The notes under the pieces: model-generated
The model's input: only the letters and a program-made list of their open reading frames with translations
Database searches by the model: none
Told to the model about the DNA's origin: nothing
Position numbers and translations under genes: made by a program
Source: an uncultured Oleispira sp.
GTDB lineage: Bacteria > Pseudomonadota > Gammaproteobacteria > Pseudomonadales > Oceanobacteraceae
NCBI GenBank assembly: GCA_913061415.1
Contig: CAJXUD010000005.1
Span: forward strand, 124,001-188,000
DNA length: 64,000 nucleotides
Reading direction: 5' to 3'
Shown here: positions 18,979-26,916 of the stretch, piece after piece
Layout: every line of letters begins with the position of its first letter
How positions within the stretch are numbered: the first letter of the stretch is position 1

Positions 18979-20415
18979 ATGAATACCAGAATCGCTCGCA
19001 TCACGACTCGCTTAATTATTTCTTTATTATGCCTACTGACTATTACAGGCAGCGTTCGCCCTAATACCGTTGAAAAAATTCGCAGCCAAGGCGAAATCGT
19101 CGTCATGACTCGCAACAGCCCAACGACCTATTTTGAAGACAACATTGGCGCAACCGGCTATGAATTTGAACTCGCGAAAGCGTTTGCCGAATACTTAGGC
19201 GTTAATCTTGTTATTAAGCAAGCTGATAGCTTATCTGATATTTATACCTCTATTGATCGTAACGAAGCCTCTTTTGCCGCAGCAGGTCTAACAGCCATTC
19301 ACCAAAAAGGTAAATCGGCCCGCTACTCTACCCCTTACATGCAAGTAAGCCAGCAGGTTATTTATCGCCGTGGTGGCATGAAACCAAAAGAAATTTTTGA
19401 CCTAGCCAAAGGGCAGTTGGTTGTCACTTCCGATAGCAGCCACGCTCACCAGCTAAGACAAATACAAGGCGAAAAAATACCAGAGTTAACTTGGAGCGAA
19501 AGCCCAGACTTTGAGACGGTAGAGTTATTGCAAATGGTCGCGACCGGAGAAGTCGACTTTACCGTCATCGACTCGAACGAATTTGAAATGCTGCAAGCCT
19601 ATTACCCGAACCTAGCCGTCGCTTTTGACTTAACCGGCGCACAACCTCTGGCGTGGGCTTTTCCACACTCTAGAGACGATAGTTTATTTAAAGAAGCCCA
19701 AAGTTTCTTTAGAAACGCTCAGACCAACGGCCTGTTATTGGAAGTACGCGAACGATTTTATGGCCACCTAGATAAATTAAATTATGTTGGCGCTAAACGA
19801 TTCAAAAAACAAACCGCTAAGAAGCTGAATAAATACGATCATTTATTTCAAGAAGCCGCCGACCGTCATAATTTAGACTGGCGCTTATTAGCGGCCATGA
19901 GTTATCAAGAATCTCATTGGAATCCTAGAGCTAAAAGCTTTACCGGTGTTCGTGGCATGATGATGTTAACGCTTCGTACCGCCAAAGAACTGGGCGTTAG
20001 AAACCGCCTTGATCCCAAACAAAGTATTGACGGGGGTGCCGATTACCTCGTCAAACTTCGTAAACGTTTACCCAAAGCGATTCAAGAACCAGACCGCACC
20101 TGGATGGCCTTAGCAGCTTACAACGTGGGCTATGGTCACCTTACCGATGCGCGTAAATTGACCAAAAAAGCTGGCGGCGACGATAGCCGCTGGATGGATG
20201 TTAAAGATTACCTGCCATTATTAAGTCAAAAGCGTTTTTACAAACAAACCCGACATGGCTATGCCCGTGGCAGCGAACCCGTTTCGTATGTACAAAACAT
20301 TCGCCGTTATTTTGATGTGCTGGTTTGGAATGACAATTCCAATCTAGACTTGGCACTCGAAAGTGAAAACCTACAGCTATCCGCTAACATTCGGGTTATT
20401 CCACCGCTGCTATAG
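18979..20415 (+). CDS. mltF: Membrane-bound lytic murein transglycosylase F
   Basis: Cleaves peptidoglycan glycan strands to 1,6-anhydro products at the inner face of the envelope. I start at 18979 (478 residues) because GAGGAG lies just upstream; the frame is open to 18943 but that start lacks a Shine-Dalgarno sequence. A signal segment (LIISLLCLLTITGSV) is followed by a periplasmic binding-protein-like domain (IRSQGEIVVMTRNSPTTYFE, then AKAFAEYLGVNLVIKQ) and, from about residue 280, an SLT domain with the catalytic Glu in AAMSYQESHWNP and ALAAYNVGYGH. E. coli MltF has 518 residues and the same domain order. Its stop overlaps the convergent tadA stop by six bases. Confidence 0.93.
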   Translation: MNTRIARITTRLIISLLCLLTITGSVRPNTVEKIRSQGEIVVMTRNSPTTYFEDNIGATGYEFELAKAFAEYLGVNLVIKQADSLSDIYTSIDRNEASFAAAGLTAIHQKGKSARYSTPYMQVSQQVIYRRGGMKPKEIFDLAKGQLVVTSDSSHAHQLRQIQGEKIPELTWSESPDFETVELLQMVATGEVDFTVIDSNEFEMLQAYYPNLAVAFDLTGAQPLAWAFPHSRDDSLFKEAQSFFRNAQTNGLLLEVRERFYGHLDKLNYVGAKRFKKQTAKKLNKYDHLFQEAADRHNLDWRLLAAMSYQESHWNPRAKSFTGVRGMMMLTLRTAKELGVRNRLDPKQSIDGGADYLVKLRKRLPKAIQEPDRTWMALAAYNVGYGHLTDARKLTKKAGGDDSRWMDVKDYLPLLSQKRFYKQTRHGYARGSEPVSYVQNIRRYFDVLVWNDNSNLDLALESENLQLSANIRVIPPLL

Positions 20416-20913
20416 CGTTTGGGTAGCCTTTTTGAGCTTCTTTTTACCAGCCCGTCGCATACTGAAAAATTCAGACATCAAGGTCGATGCCTCTTTCGCA
20501 AGCACTCCACCGGATATCTCTATTTTGTGATTATAAAAAGGCTGGTCTAACAGACACATCGCCGACTCGATCACGCCAGATTTAGGCTCTGTTGTGCCAT
20601 ATACCAAACGCGCGATACGAGAATGCACCAATAAGCCAGAACACATAGTGCAAGGCTCGACCGTGACATACAATACCGCCTTCGATAGGCGATAGTTACC
20701 AATATTGAGCGCGGCATCTCTTAACGCAACAACTTCGGCATGGGCACTAGGATCTAAACTGGTAATGGGTTTGTTATAACCACGGCCAATCACCTGGCCG
20801 TCAAGCACAACCACCGCCCCCACGGGGACTTCACCCGCATCATAGGCAAGCTGCCCTTGTTCTAAGGCGAGCTTCATAAAAGTTTGGTCAGTCTGTTCTT
20901 GTTCAGTCATCAA
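20410..20913 (-). CDS. tadA: tRNA-specific adenosine deaminase
   Basis: Converts A34 to inosine in tRNA-Arg(ACG), an essential modification for reading Arg codons. The 167-residue protein has the zinc and proton-shuttle motif HAEVVALRDAA and the second zinc motif PCTMCSG, with EVPVGAVVV before them, all typical of TadA. The Lys-rich tail (RRAGKKKLKKATQ) fits the family. The gene converges on mltF: the hexamer CTATAG at 20410-20415 contains the TAG stop of each gene on opposite strands. It is divergent from the thioesterase gene, with 44 bases between the starts. Confidence 0.95.
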   Translation of the reverse strand: MMTEQEQTDQTFMKLALEQGQLAYDAGEVPVGAVVVLDGQVIGRGYNKPITSLDPSAHAEVVALRDAALNIGNYRLSKAVLYVTVEPCTMCSGLLVHSRIARLVYGTTEPKSGVIESAMCLLDQPFYNHKIEISGGVLAKEASTLMSEFFSMRRAGKKKLKKATQTL

Positions 20914-20918
20914 TGCAG

Positions 20919-20944
20919 TATCATGTTTTCAAATAGACATGATA
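20919..20944. promoter_or_regulatory. Inverted repeat between tadA and the thioesterase gene
   Basis: TATCATGT (20919-20926) and ACATGATA (20937-20944) form perfect 8-base arms around a 10-base spacer in the 44-base divergent gap. It could be an operator or merely overlapping promoter boxes. Confidence 0.35.
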
Positions 20945-20957
20945 ATAGAGAAACGCC

Positions 20958-21359
20958 ATGTGGACCAATACCTTAGAACCCAGATTTGCTGAAACCGATG
21001 CATTAGGCCATATAAACAATACCGTTTTGCCTATTTGGTTTGAAGATAGCCGCACGCCGATTTTTGAATTGTTCTGTCCAGGCATGGATGTGAATGATTG
21101 GCACCTAATCATTGCCAAAATCGATGTCGATTTTTTAGCAGAGATCTTTTATGGCAAGTCCGTTGAAATACGTACTTTTATGTTGAAAATTGGCAACTCT
21201 TCCATGGTTGTGGGTCACGAAGCTTGGCAAGAAGGTAAAATGGTCGCAAAAGGCAGCGCAACATTGGTTCACTTTGACCATACAACTAAGTCTTCCAAGC
21301 CCATTGCTGATGCAACTCGTGCTATTTTACAGCAGCACCTTATTACACCTGCGCTTTAA
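20958..21359 (+). CDS. Hotdog-fold acyl-CoA thioesterase (YbgC/4HBT type)
   Basis: A 133-residue single-domain protein. The N-terminal FAETDALGHINNTV has the catalytic Asp and the HINN turn of the 4-hydroxybenzoyl-CoA thioesterase family, followed by the central helix WFEDSRTPIFELF and the strands DFLAEIFYGKSVEIRTF and VAKGSATLVHFD. Such proteins hydrolyse acyl-CoA thioesters in the cytoplasm; the substrate cannot be read from sequence. The start lies 44 bases from the divergent tadA start. Confidence 0.85.
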   Translation: MWTNTLEPRFAETDALGHINNTVLPIWFEDSRTPIFELFCPGMDVNDWHLIIAKIDVDFLAEIFYGKSVEIRTFMLKIGNSSMVVGHEAWQEGKMVAKGSATLVHFDHTTKSSKPIADATRAILQQHLITPAL

Positions 21360-21410
21360 GCTAATTTATAAAACTGATGCCTAATCGTTAATTTAACAAA
21401 AGTGAATCCA

Positions 21411-21692
21411 ATGAAAGAATTACTTCGCAAAGCCTTTGCCCCTATTTTAGAAAACTTTGAATCTGGCACAGGAGAATATATCTACAAAAAATCTCATCGA
21501 GTCAGCTTAATCGTGATGGGGATCTTGTTTGGCATATTATCCACCGCCGTCGCCGCGATGGCAGCTGAAGCCGATTCTGCCGCATATTACATTCCTGTAG
21601 TCACATTTGGTCTGGTTAGCTTTGTGATTTTAGTGGTGGGGTTGTTAGGCAATGAACGTGCGGTTTCGAGCATCTGGGGAAGTAAAAAATAA
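21411..21692 (+). CDS. Small two-helix membrane protein, unknown function
   Basis: A 93-residue protein from ATG 21411 (a GTG at 21402 would add three residues; neither has a clear Shine-Dalgarno sequence). An N-terminal amphipathic segment (KELLRKAFAPILENFESG) is followed by two hydrophobic stretches, VSLIVMGILFGILSTAVAAM and YYIPVVTFGLVSFVILVVGL, separated by a short acidic loop. It ends in SSIWGSKK. I do not recognise a family. It is 51 bases after the thioesterase stop and could be in the same transcript. Confidence 0.6.
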   Translation: MKELLRKAFAPILENFESGTGEYIYKKSHRVSLIVMGILFGILSTAVAAMAAEADSAAYYIPVVTFGLVSFVILVVGLLGNERAVSSIWGSKK

Positions 21693-21714
21693 ATCCCCAG
21701 GTTAAAAATCCTGT

Positions 21715-22089
21715 TTAATCTAATTTGTTTTCGAGCCACTGAATCGCCTCGTCTTTATTCCTAAAGATCTTGGCTTGGCTCTGAAACATGGCTGTTATTA
21801 TTTGTTCTTGAATACGATTACAAACGACAACCGCAATCGCTAGACATCCATTTTCTTCATACCATTCATACATGGCTTTAGCATGCTCTATGGTTTCCGG
21901 AGACCCTAACACTTCTTCATCCCAAATTTCGAGTCGATACCAAGTGTCTATTTTTCTGTTTTCTATAAGCTGTTTAACTTTAGGAAACCAATATTCAAGG
22001 CCTTCCTCGTTAAATGCCCCTTCAATTTCAGCAACCAAAATTTCTTTATGCCATGATAGATTCATATTGCCGTGGCGGTTTCGGTTCAT
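21715..22089 (-). CDS. SpoIIAA/STAS-like small protein
   Basis: A 124-residue cytoplasmic protein. The frame is open from 22131, but the ATG at 22089 has AAGGAA upstream and begins with MNRNRHGNMNLSWHKEILVA, so I use it. The pattern of a strand LSWHKEILVAEIEGAFNEEG, a helix, WYRLEIWDEEVLGSP, and a strand LAIAVVVCN followed by a helical end resembles SpoIIAA-like anti-sigma-antagonist folds. This is a resemblance only, with no catalytic or phosphorylated residue assigned. It lies convergent to the small membrane protein gene. Confidence 0.55.
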   Translation of the reverse strand: MNRNRHGNMNLSWHKEILVAEIEGAFNEEGLEYWFPKVKQLIENRKIDTWYRLEIWDEEVLGSPETIEHAKAMYEWYEENGCLAIAVVVCNRIQEQIITAMFQSQAKIFRNKDEAIQWLENKLD

Positions 22090-22156
22090 AGAGGTTCCTT
22101 GATGAGAAATTATTATCGAGTCAGTTTTCAAGAAAAAACGGACTACTTTATTGTTT

Positions 22157-22195
22157 TATCGCAGTGTTATATCGCAGTGTTATATCGCAGCGTTA
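22157..22195. repeat. 13-base tandem repeat, three copies
   Basis: TATCGCAGTGTTA at 22157-22169 and 22170-22182, then TATCGCAGCGTTA at 22183-22195. It lies upstream of the SpoIIAA-like gene (minus strand). The remaining bases of this 254-base gap show nothing else I can support. Confidence 0.9.
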
Positions 22196-22343
22196 CACAC
22201 TGTCTTTTTATGACAATAGCGTGCTCAAGATAATTTTTCCACCCCTATTAATAAACAAAGTGTAAGGAGTAACGCAGCTAATACATTATTAACCGCGTTA
22301 CTTTTTAAACACCCTATTTAACACCCTAGTTAAAAAAATTAAC

Positions 22344-23600
22344 TTAAAATGCCGCAGAGAAGGTTAACTCATACTGTTCCATTTCAATCTCAATAAACTG
22401 CTCTTTACTGCCATACAATGGGTTTTTGCCCTTAACCGACTTTAAGGGCGAATAAGACAAGGCAATGCTATAACGAGATTCTATTTCTCCAAATTCATAA
22501 CCCGCCGTATAGTGCCACTCTTGAACACCTGGCGCTAAAATATTAAATAATACTTCACTGCTATCAATTGGTTGCTCGCCATAGCTAATTCCTGCACGAA
22601 TCACATCGCCATTTTGTCTTTTAAGCGCACCGCCTAACTTAATAACGTCCATATCATTCCAACCAAAGCCCGCGCCTTTATTATCACCCAGCTTGGTCGA
22701 CATTAGATTGGGCATTAATGGGTTAGCAACCGCAGCGACTTCAGAATAGTTAATGACTTGATAATCTAACGCGAGAGTGAAATTACTATTATCAAAAGCG
22801 ATTCCTAGGTTATAGGTCGACGGAATATCCATATCGCCGTTTTCGGCAAACAAACCCTGATATTTTTTGAAACGCTCAAAATCAATACGCGTCTGGTAAC
22901 TGGCACCTAAATGCACATTAGCATTAATTTGGTGCGCGATACCGATACGAGCGCCATAACCAAAAACCGTATCACGGCCTTCGTTACTCAGCTTATCGGC
23001 ATCTTTTGAGTTTTGCGCAAAACTGCCAATACCTTTAGCTTCAAAGGTCTGCACAGCAATGATCGGCGAAAATCCCAACTGAGTAGTGTCTGAAGCCTTA
23101 AAAGCAAAGGCGGTATTAATGAACATTTGAGTCAGGTCAACGCCCGTTTTACCCGCATAAAAAACCGACTCACTATAATCGGTATTCATGCCGCCATTGC
23201 CATACAAGCTGACACTCATAGCCCACTCTTTATTGAGCGTTCTTTTGTAGCCCAAAGACGGAATTAGAAAATACTCGCTATCAGATTCTACCTTACCCTT
23301 AGTCAGAGGGAAGTCGTTTGCAGACGTAGCATCAGCAGGCCCTGCCCCCGTCACATCAAACCCACGTTGAGGGTTAAACGCACTTAACGCTAAGGTATAG
23401 GTTTGATCAATTGAAAATATCGTTGCAGGGTTAACCGCACCGGCTAAACCATCTTGTGCTAATGCCGTGCCTGTTCCGCCCATGGCGATACTATTCGCCC
23501 CATAACCCAAACGAAAATAGCCATTCGTCGCGTGAGCGTTCATGGTGGTAGCCATCGTCGCAGTCAAAGCGATAGAGATTGATAAAGTGCGAATATTCAT
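22344..23600 (-). CDS. FadL/OmpP1/TodX-family outer-membrane transporter
   Basis: A 418-residue outer-membrane barrel for hydrophobic substrates such as long-chain fatty acids or hydrocarbons (family knowledge). A signal peptide (ISIALTATMATTMNAHA) is followed directly by the family hatch NGYFRLGYGANSIAMGGTGTA and QDGLAGAVNPATI. Alternating beta-strand sequence fills the rest, ending with an aromatic residue in LTFSAAF, as expected for barrel assembly. It is about the usual length of 400-450. AAGG lies seven bases upstream of the start. The substrate could be an alkane or fatty acid; the sequence does not decide this. Confidence 0.88.
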   Translation of the reverse strand: MNIRTLSISIALTATMATTMNAHATNGYFRLGYGANSIAMGGTGTALAQDGLAGAVNPATIFSIDQTYTLALSAFNPQRGFDVTGAGPADATSANDFPLTKGKVESDSEYFLIPSLGYKRTLNKEWAMSVSLYGNGGMNTDYSESVFYAGKTGVDLTQMFINTAFAFKASDTTQLGFSPIIAVQTFEAKGIGSFAQNSKDADKLSNEGRDTVFGYGARIGIAHQINANVHLGASYQTRIDFERFKKYQGLFAENGDMDIPSTYNLGIAFDNSNFTLALDYQVINYSEVAAVANPLMPNLMSTKLGDNKGAGFGWNDMDVIKLGGALKRQNGDVIRAGISYGEQPIDSSEVLFNILAPGVQEWHYTAGYEFGEIESRYSIALSYSPLKSVKGKNPLYGSKEQFIEIEMEQYELTFSAAF

Positions 23601-23671
23601 AATGAGCCTTAATACTTAATTTGGCGCAATTATCAGCAAAAAGTACTAAGTTATCAAAGAATATGAAAGCA

Positions 23672-23700
23672 TTCCCATATAGCTTATGGCTATATAGGAA
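23672..23700. promoter_or_regulatory. Imperfect palindrome upstream of the FadL-family gene
   Basis: TTCCCATATAGC (23672-23683) and GCTATATAGGAA (23689-23700) are inverted with 11 of 12 positions matching and a 5-base spacer. They lie 72-100 bases before the FadL-type start. No T-run follows on the minus strand, so an operator is more likely than a terminator of the preceding nhaC-type gene. Confidence 0.45.
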
Positions 23701-23748
23701 TATAAGTATGGGAGTATAAAGGCAGTCAGTATTCACATTTGAAGAATA

Positions 23749-25077
23749 TTAACGACGAGCCAGTTCAATCTTGCCGCTAGGTCGCCCCCAAATAATAGAC
23801 CCCATCATCACCAACCCTAAACACCAGCAATACACAACCGCGGTCACTAAATCTAATGGTGATAAGCCCGATAGCGACGCTGCAAGCAACATCTGAGCAC
23901 CATAGGGAAGAATTCCCTGAATGACACACGCACTAATGTCCATAATACTCGCACTGCGCTTAGGGTCGACGCCGTAGCGCCCTGCGATGTCTTTCGCCAA
24001 GCTTCCCGAGATTAAAATGGCGACTGTATTATTAGCCGTACAAACATTCACTAAGGCAACTCCAGCGGCAATGCTTAACTCCCCCATACGTCGATGAGCT
24101 TTAGGCTCGGCCTGTTCACGGGTCAAGCGATCGAGCTGGGCAGCTAACCAATCTAAACCGCCTCCTAGTTTCATCATGGCCCCTAGCCCACCAATAAAGA
24201 GCGAGAGAATTAAAATCTCCTGCATATTGCTGTAGCCTGTATAAATATCACTCGACAGTACCGTAATCGAATAATCAGGAACCTGCCATAAGCCAATCAA
24301 TCCCGCGACGACAATACCGGTTAATAACACCGCAATCACATTCATACCCGCAATCGCTAAGCCTAATACCAACAGATACGGCAGCATTTTAGTCGCCGAT
24401 GCTTGCGGATTAACCGCGACCTGCGCGGCGTCTCCTTGAATGTATAACCATACGATTGTAAGCAAAGCCGCTGGAATGGCTATTTTAAAATTGAGGCGAA
24501 ATTTATCCCGCATGTTACAACCCTGCGTACGCGTGGCGGCAATGGTGGTATCAGAGATAATAGAAAGGTTATCGCCAAACATCGCCCCACCCATAACCGT
24601 ACCAACCGCGAGTACCAACGACAAATCAGAGGCTTCTGCAACCCCAACGGCAATAGGCGCAACCGCCGCAATAGAGCCCATAGAGGTTCCCATCGCAGTC
24701 GCCATAAAAGCCGTCATAATAAATAGACCTGGTAAAACGAACGACGGCGGAATCGCACTCAGACTCAAATTCACCACGGCATCCACGCCACCAATGGCTT
24801 TTGCGACACTGGCAAAACCACCAGCCAATAAGAAAATAAGCAGCATGGTGACAATCGTCGGATTCGAACAGCCCTGAATAAACTGGTCGACTCGCTGGTT
24901 AATCGTCCCCTTCGCTAATAACAACGCTAAGATAATGGCCGGTAAGATCGCCACAGGGGCTGATATTTTGTAAAACGCAAACTCAATACCCTCTGCTTGG
25001 TAATACAATCCACTACCAATAAACAAAGCCATAAAAGAGAACATGGGCAACAGTGCCCAAGGGGATTTAGTCGTCAT
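23749..25077 (-). CDS. NhaC-family sodium/proton antiporter or amino-acid transporter
   Basis: A 442-residue integral membrane protein with about 11 hydrophobic segments. The NhaC-family signatures are seen in TAMGTSMGSIAAVAPIAVG, VMGGAMFGDNLSIISDTTIAA and ACVIQGILPYGAQMLL. Family members move Na+/H+ or, in some bacteria, amino acids such as lysine or methionine; I cannot tell which. The gene has a GC-rich, structured 5' leader (25105-25216), which may regulate it. It stands apart from the FadL-type gene, with a 148-base gap holding a palindrome. Confidence 0.88.
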   Translation of the reverse strand: MTTKSPWALLPMFSFMALFIGSGLYYQAEGIEFAFYKISAPVAILPAIILALLLAKGTINQRVDQFIQGCSNPTIVTMLLIFLLAGGFASVAKAIGGVDAVVNLSLSAIPPSFVLPGLFIMTAFMATAMGTSMGSIAAVAPIAVGVAEASDLSLVLAVGTVMGGAMFGDNLSIISDTTIAATRTQGCNMRDKFRLNFKIAIPAALLTIVWLYIQGDAAQVAVNPQASATKMLPYLLVLGLAIAGMNVIAVLLTGIVVAGLIGLWQVPDYSITVLSSDIYTGYSNMQEILILSLFIGGLGAMMKLGGGLDWLAAQLDRLTREQAEPKAHRRMGELSIAAGVALVNVCTANNTVAILISGSLAKDIAGRYGVDPKRSASIMDISACVIQGILPYGAQMLLAASLSGLSPLDLVTAVVYCWCLGLVMMGSIIWGRPSGKIELARR

Positions 25078-25104
25078 AATACTTACTCGTGATAATAGAC
25101 GTGA

Positions 25105-25216
25105 AATAAACCAGAAGCGCGATTGTGTCGCGGCCTATCCGGTATCCTGATTAAGATTAGCGGGCCCTTGTGAGGCTGTCATCTTGGCCTCGGTAAGCCA
25201 CAGGAAATGAGGTCGC
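25105..25216 (-). promoter_or_regulatory. Structured GC-rich leader of the NhaC-family gene, candidate regulatory RNA
   Basis: On the minus strand the leader can form hairpins GAGGC-N10-GCCTC and, closer to the gene, CGCGA-cacaa-TCGCG, with an upstream CGCGA copy able to pair with the same TCGCG. That gives two mutually exclusive pairings. I could not match it to a known riboswitch consensus. This element is the most GC-rich part of the 341-base gap 25078-25418; the rest is plain. Confidence 0.35.
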
Positions 25217-25418
25217 GGATTGTACACTTTGCGCTTTAGGGATGCGAGAGCAAGGCTTAGAAATTACAGCAATGTCTTATTTCAAGTGAATACTGCTGCC
25301 TAGGTCATGAGAACTTACCTGCCACCGAGTTTGAAAGAATCCCCTTACCCGCTAATCTTTAAATAAGAACTGACATAAAATGACTTAACAGCATATTCTC
25401 AAAGCAGAGGCTATTTGA

Positions 25419-25784
25419 ATGAATAGTGAATTACCATTAGCAGCAGATAAAAAGCTCACGATTACCTATCGAGTTGAACCAGGTTGCTTAGGCCCTCAAG
25501 GAAGCGATCACATTACCATGTTCTGTCGAGTAGCTCAGAAGGAGTTTGAACCGGTAGAATCTGATGTCATCAGTTGGGATATTGTACCTAGAAATGACAA
25601 ATTACAGCCAGAAATGCAATACGCCATCGCAGGGAAAAAAATCAGTCTAGAACAAGCTGAAAAATTTCTAATACTGTTCGAGAAAGATTTAGATGAAATA
25701 GAAGAAGATTTTGATGAAAGAATTGCCGAACTGATAGAAAAGTTTCTAAAAGCGGTTAATAGCGAGCAGCGCATCGAACGCTGA
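25419..25784 (+). CDS. Acidic hypothetical protein
   Basis: A 121-residue protein, unknown to me. The N-terminal half is beta-like (KKLTITYRVEPGCLGPQGSD, ITMFCRVAQKEFEPVE); the C-terminal half is a strongly charged helix with LILFEKDLDEIEEDFDERIAEL. No signal peptide or membrane segment is visible. A second open frame (25750-25965, different phase) continues directly after its 3' end without an obvious start, so the two could be one gene broken by a frameshift, in which case this 121-residue product is truncated. Confidence 0.5.
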   Translation: MNSELPLAADKKLTITYRVEPGCLGPQGSDHITMFCRVAQKEFEPVESDVISWDIVPRNDKLQPEMQYAIAGKKISLEQAEKFLILFEKDLDEIEEDFDERIAELIEKFLKAVNSEQRIER

Positions 25785-25965
25785 TAGCTTTATCATTGGT
25801 GTAGAAAATATCGATTACTTTCCTATATACCAATACCCTAATGATCGCTATACCGGCGCATATCTCAATATCAATATTGCCATACATTATCAAACTAATG
25901 CACAGGATTCATCAGAGCAAAAGGATTGGATTAAAACCGTTAAAGAAAAATATAAGGTACGCTGA
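25750..25965 (+). pseudogene. Possible frameshifted 3' part of the preceding gene
   Basis: This frame is open from just after a TAA at 25747-25749 to a TGA at 25963-25965. It would read NADSFIIGVENIDYFPIYQ and on to WIKTVKEKYKVR. It has protein-like composition but no ATG, GTG or TTG start that I can find. It overlaps the end of the 121-residue gene in another phase, so a single-base indel could join them. It may also be noncoding. Confidence 0.3.
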
Positions 25966-26069
25966 ACAATACAGCTACCACAGGTCTTAAAGACACTGTG
26001 GCAGTGGTTATTGCAGTGTATTTTAATGGCGATTAGCGATTAATGGCCACCTTCTGATAGAGTAAAAAT

Positions 26070-26636
26070 TTAGGACTTAAGCTGAACGATTTTATCTGCA
26101 ATACCCGCAAGTTCAGGTCGATGCTCACGGATTTCTTCTGCACTTAAACCATCAATTTCATGCGGAAACACTAACCAATCATGAGTTTCATGAATATAGT
26201 AATCAGGAGTGCGATCTGTTTTGTTATTATCAGGCTTAAAATAAGGCGTCGCGACGCGGATTTCAGGAGTATTTTTCTTACAGGCCTTCTTTAAATCCAA
26301 AATGGTCTGCTCAATACTCAGGCCACTATCATGAACATCGTCCACAATTAACAGACTATCTTCACTCTCAAGACGCTTAATAAGATACGTTAAACCATGA
26401 ACACGCACATTCTTATCACGCTCACCAATCCCCGTATAACTAGAAGTACGAATCGCAATATGATCAGCCTCCGTCCCTAATACATGCAATAACTCTTGCA
26501 CTGCAATCCCTACTGGAGCACCACCACGCCATACACCAACGATATAGTCTGGGCGAAAGCCACTCTCATAAACTTGAACGGCCAATTTAAAAGAATCTTC
26601 TAAAAGCTGCTGAGCACTGATAAACACTTTATTCAT
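26070..26636 (-). CDS. Hypoxanthine/guanine-type phosphoribosyltransferase
   Basis: A 188-residue type I phosphoribosyltransferase. The PRPP loop is LLIVDDVHDSGLSIEQT, with the paired acidic residues of the family, and IVGVWRGGAPVGIAVQELL is the upstream PRPP-binding segment. HDWLVFPHEID near the C-terminus matches the purine-salvage branch, so a hypoxanthine, guanine or xanthine substrate is likely. It has no operon partner: 285 bases (with the possible frameshifted remnant) lie downstream and a 280-base divergent gap lies between it and mesX. Confidence 0.85.
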   Translation of the reverse strand: MNKVFISAQQLLEDSFKLAVQVYESGFRPDYIVGVWRGGAPVGIAVQELLHVLGTEADHIAIRTSSYTGIGERDKNVRVHGLTYLIKRLESEDSLLIVDDVHDSGLSIEQTILDLKKACKKNTPEIRVATPYFKPDNNKTDRTPDYYIHETHDWLVFPHEIDGLSAEEIREHRPELAGIADKIVQLKS

Positions 26637-26916
26637 AGGGGATCTGGTTACCTTTCGTTAAAGCCTTATCAGGCCTTTAAATTCCTGACGATTTGGACAG
26701 TTAATATTGGGCGGTGCAGTTTACAGCATCGTATAATGATATTGAACATTTATCGTAATAGGCAGCAATGCTATGGCTTAGCTGCGAGGCCTTACTTCAG
26801 AAGAATAAAACATGAATATCTCTCATGAAAAAGTGAAATAAAGTCAATTTTCTTCATACAGAAAACCCCGTATAAATAGACTCATAATTTATTAAACACA
26901 TAAATATGAGTTAACC

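Noticed and set aside
18876-19115. A 79-residue minus-strand frame antisense to the mltF start
   Set aside because: The plus-strand MltF signal and Shine-Dalgarno sequence are clear, and the antisense frame shows no protein features.
24440-24877. A 145-residue plus-strand frame antisense to the NhaC-type gene
   Set aside because: It lies wholly inside a well-supported membrane transporter and has no Shine-Dalgarno sequence or family feature.
25078-25418. A known riboswitch (lysine, SAM, TPP, glycine, cobalamin) upstream of the NhaC-type gene
   Set aside because: I compared by eye with recalled consensus sequences and found no match; it is kept only as an unassigned structured leader.
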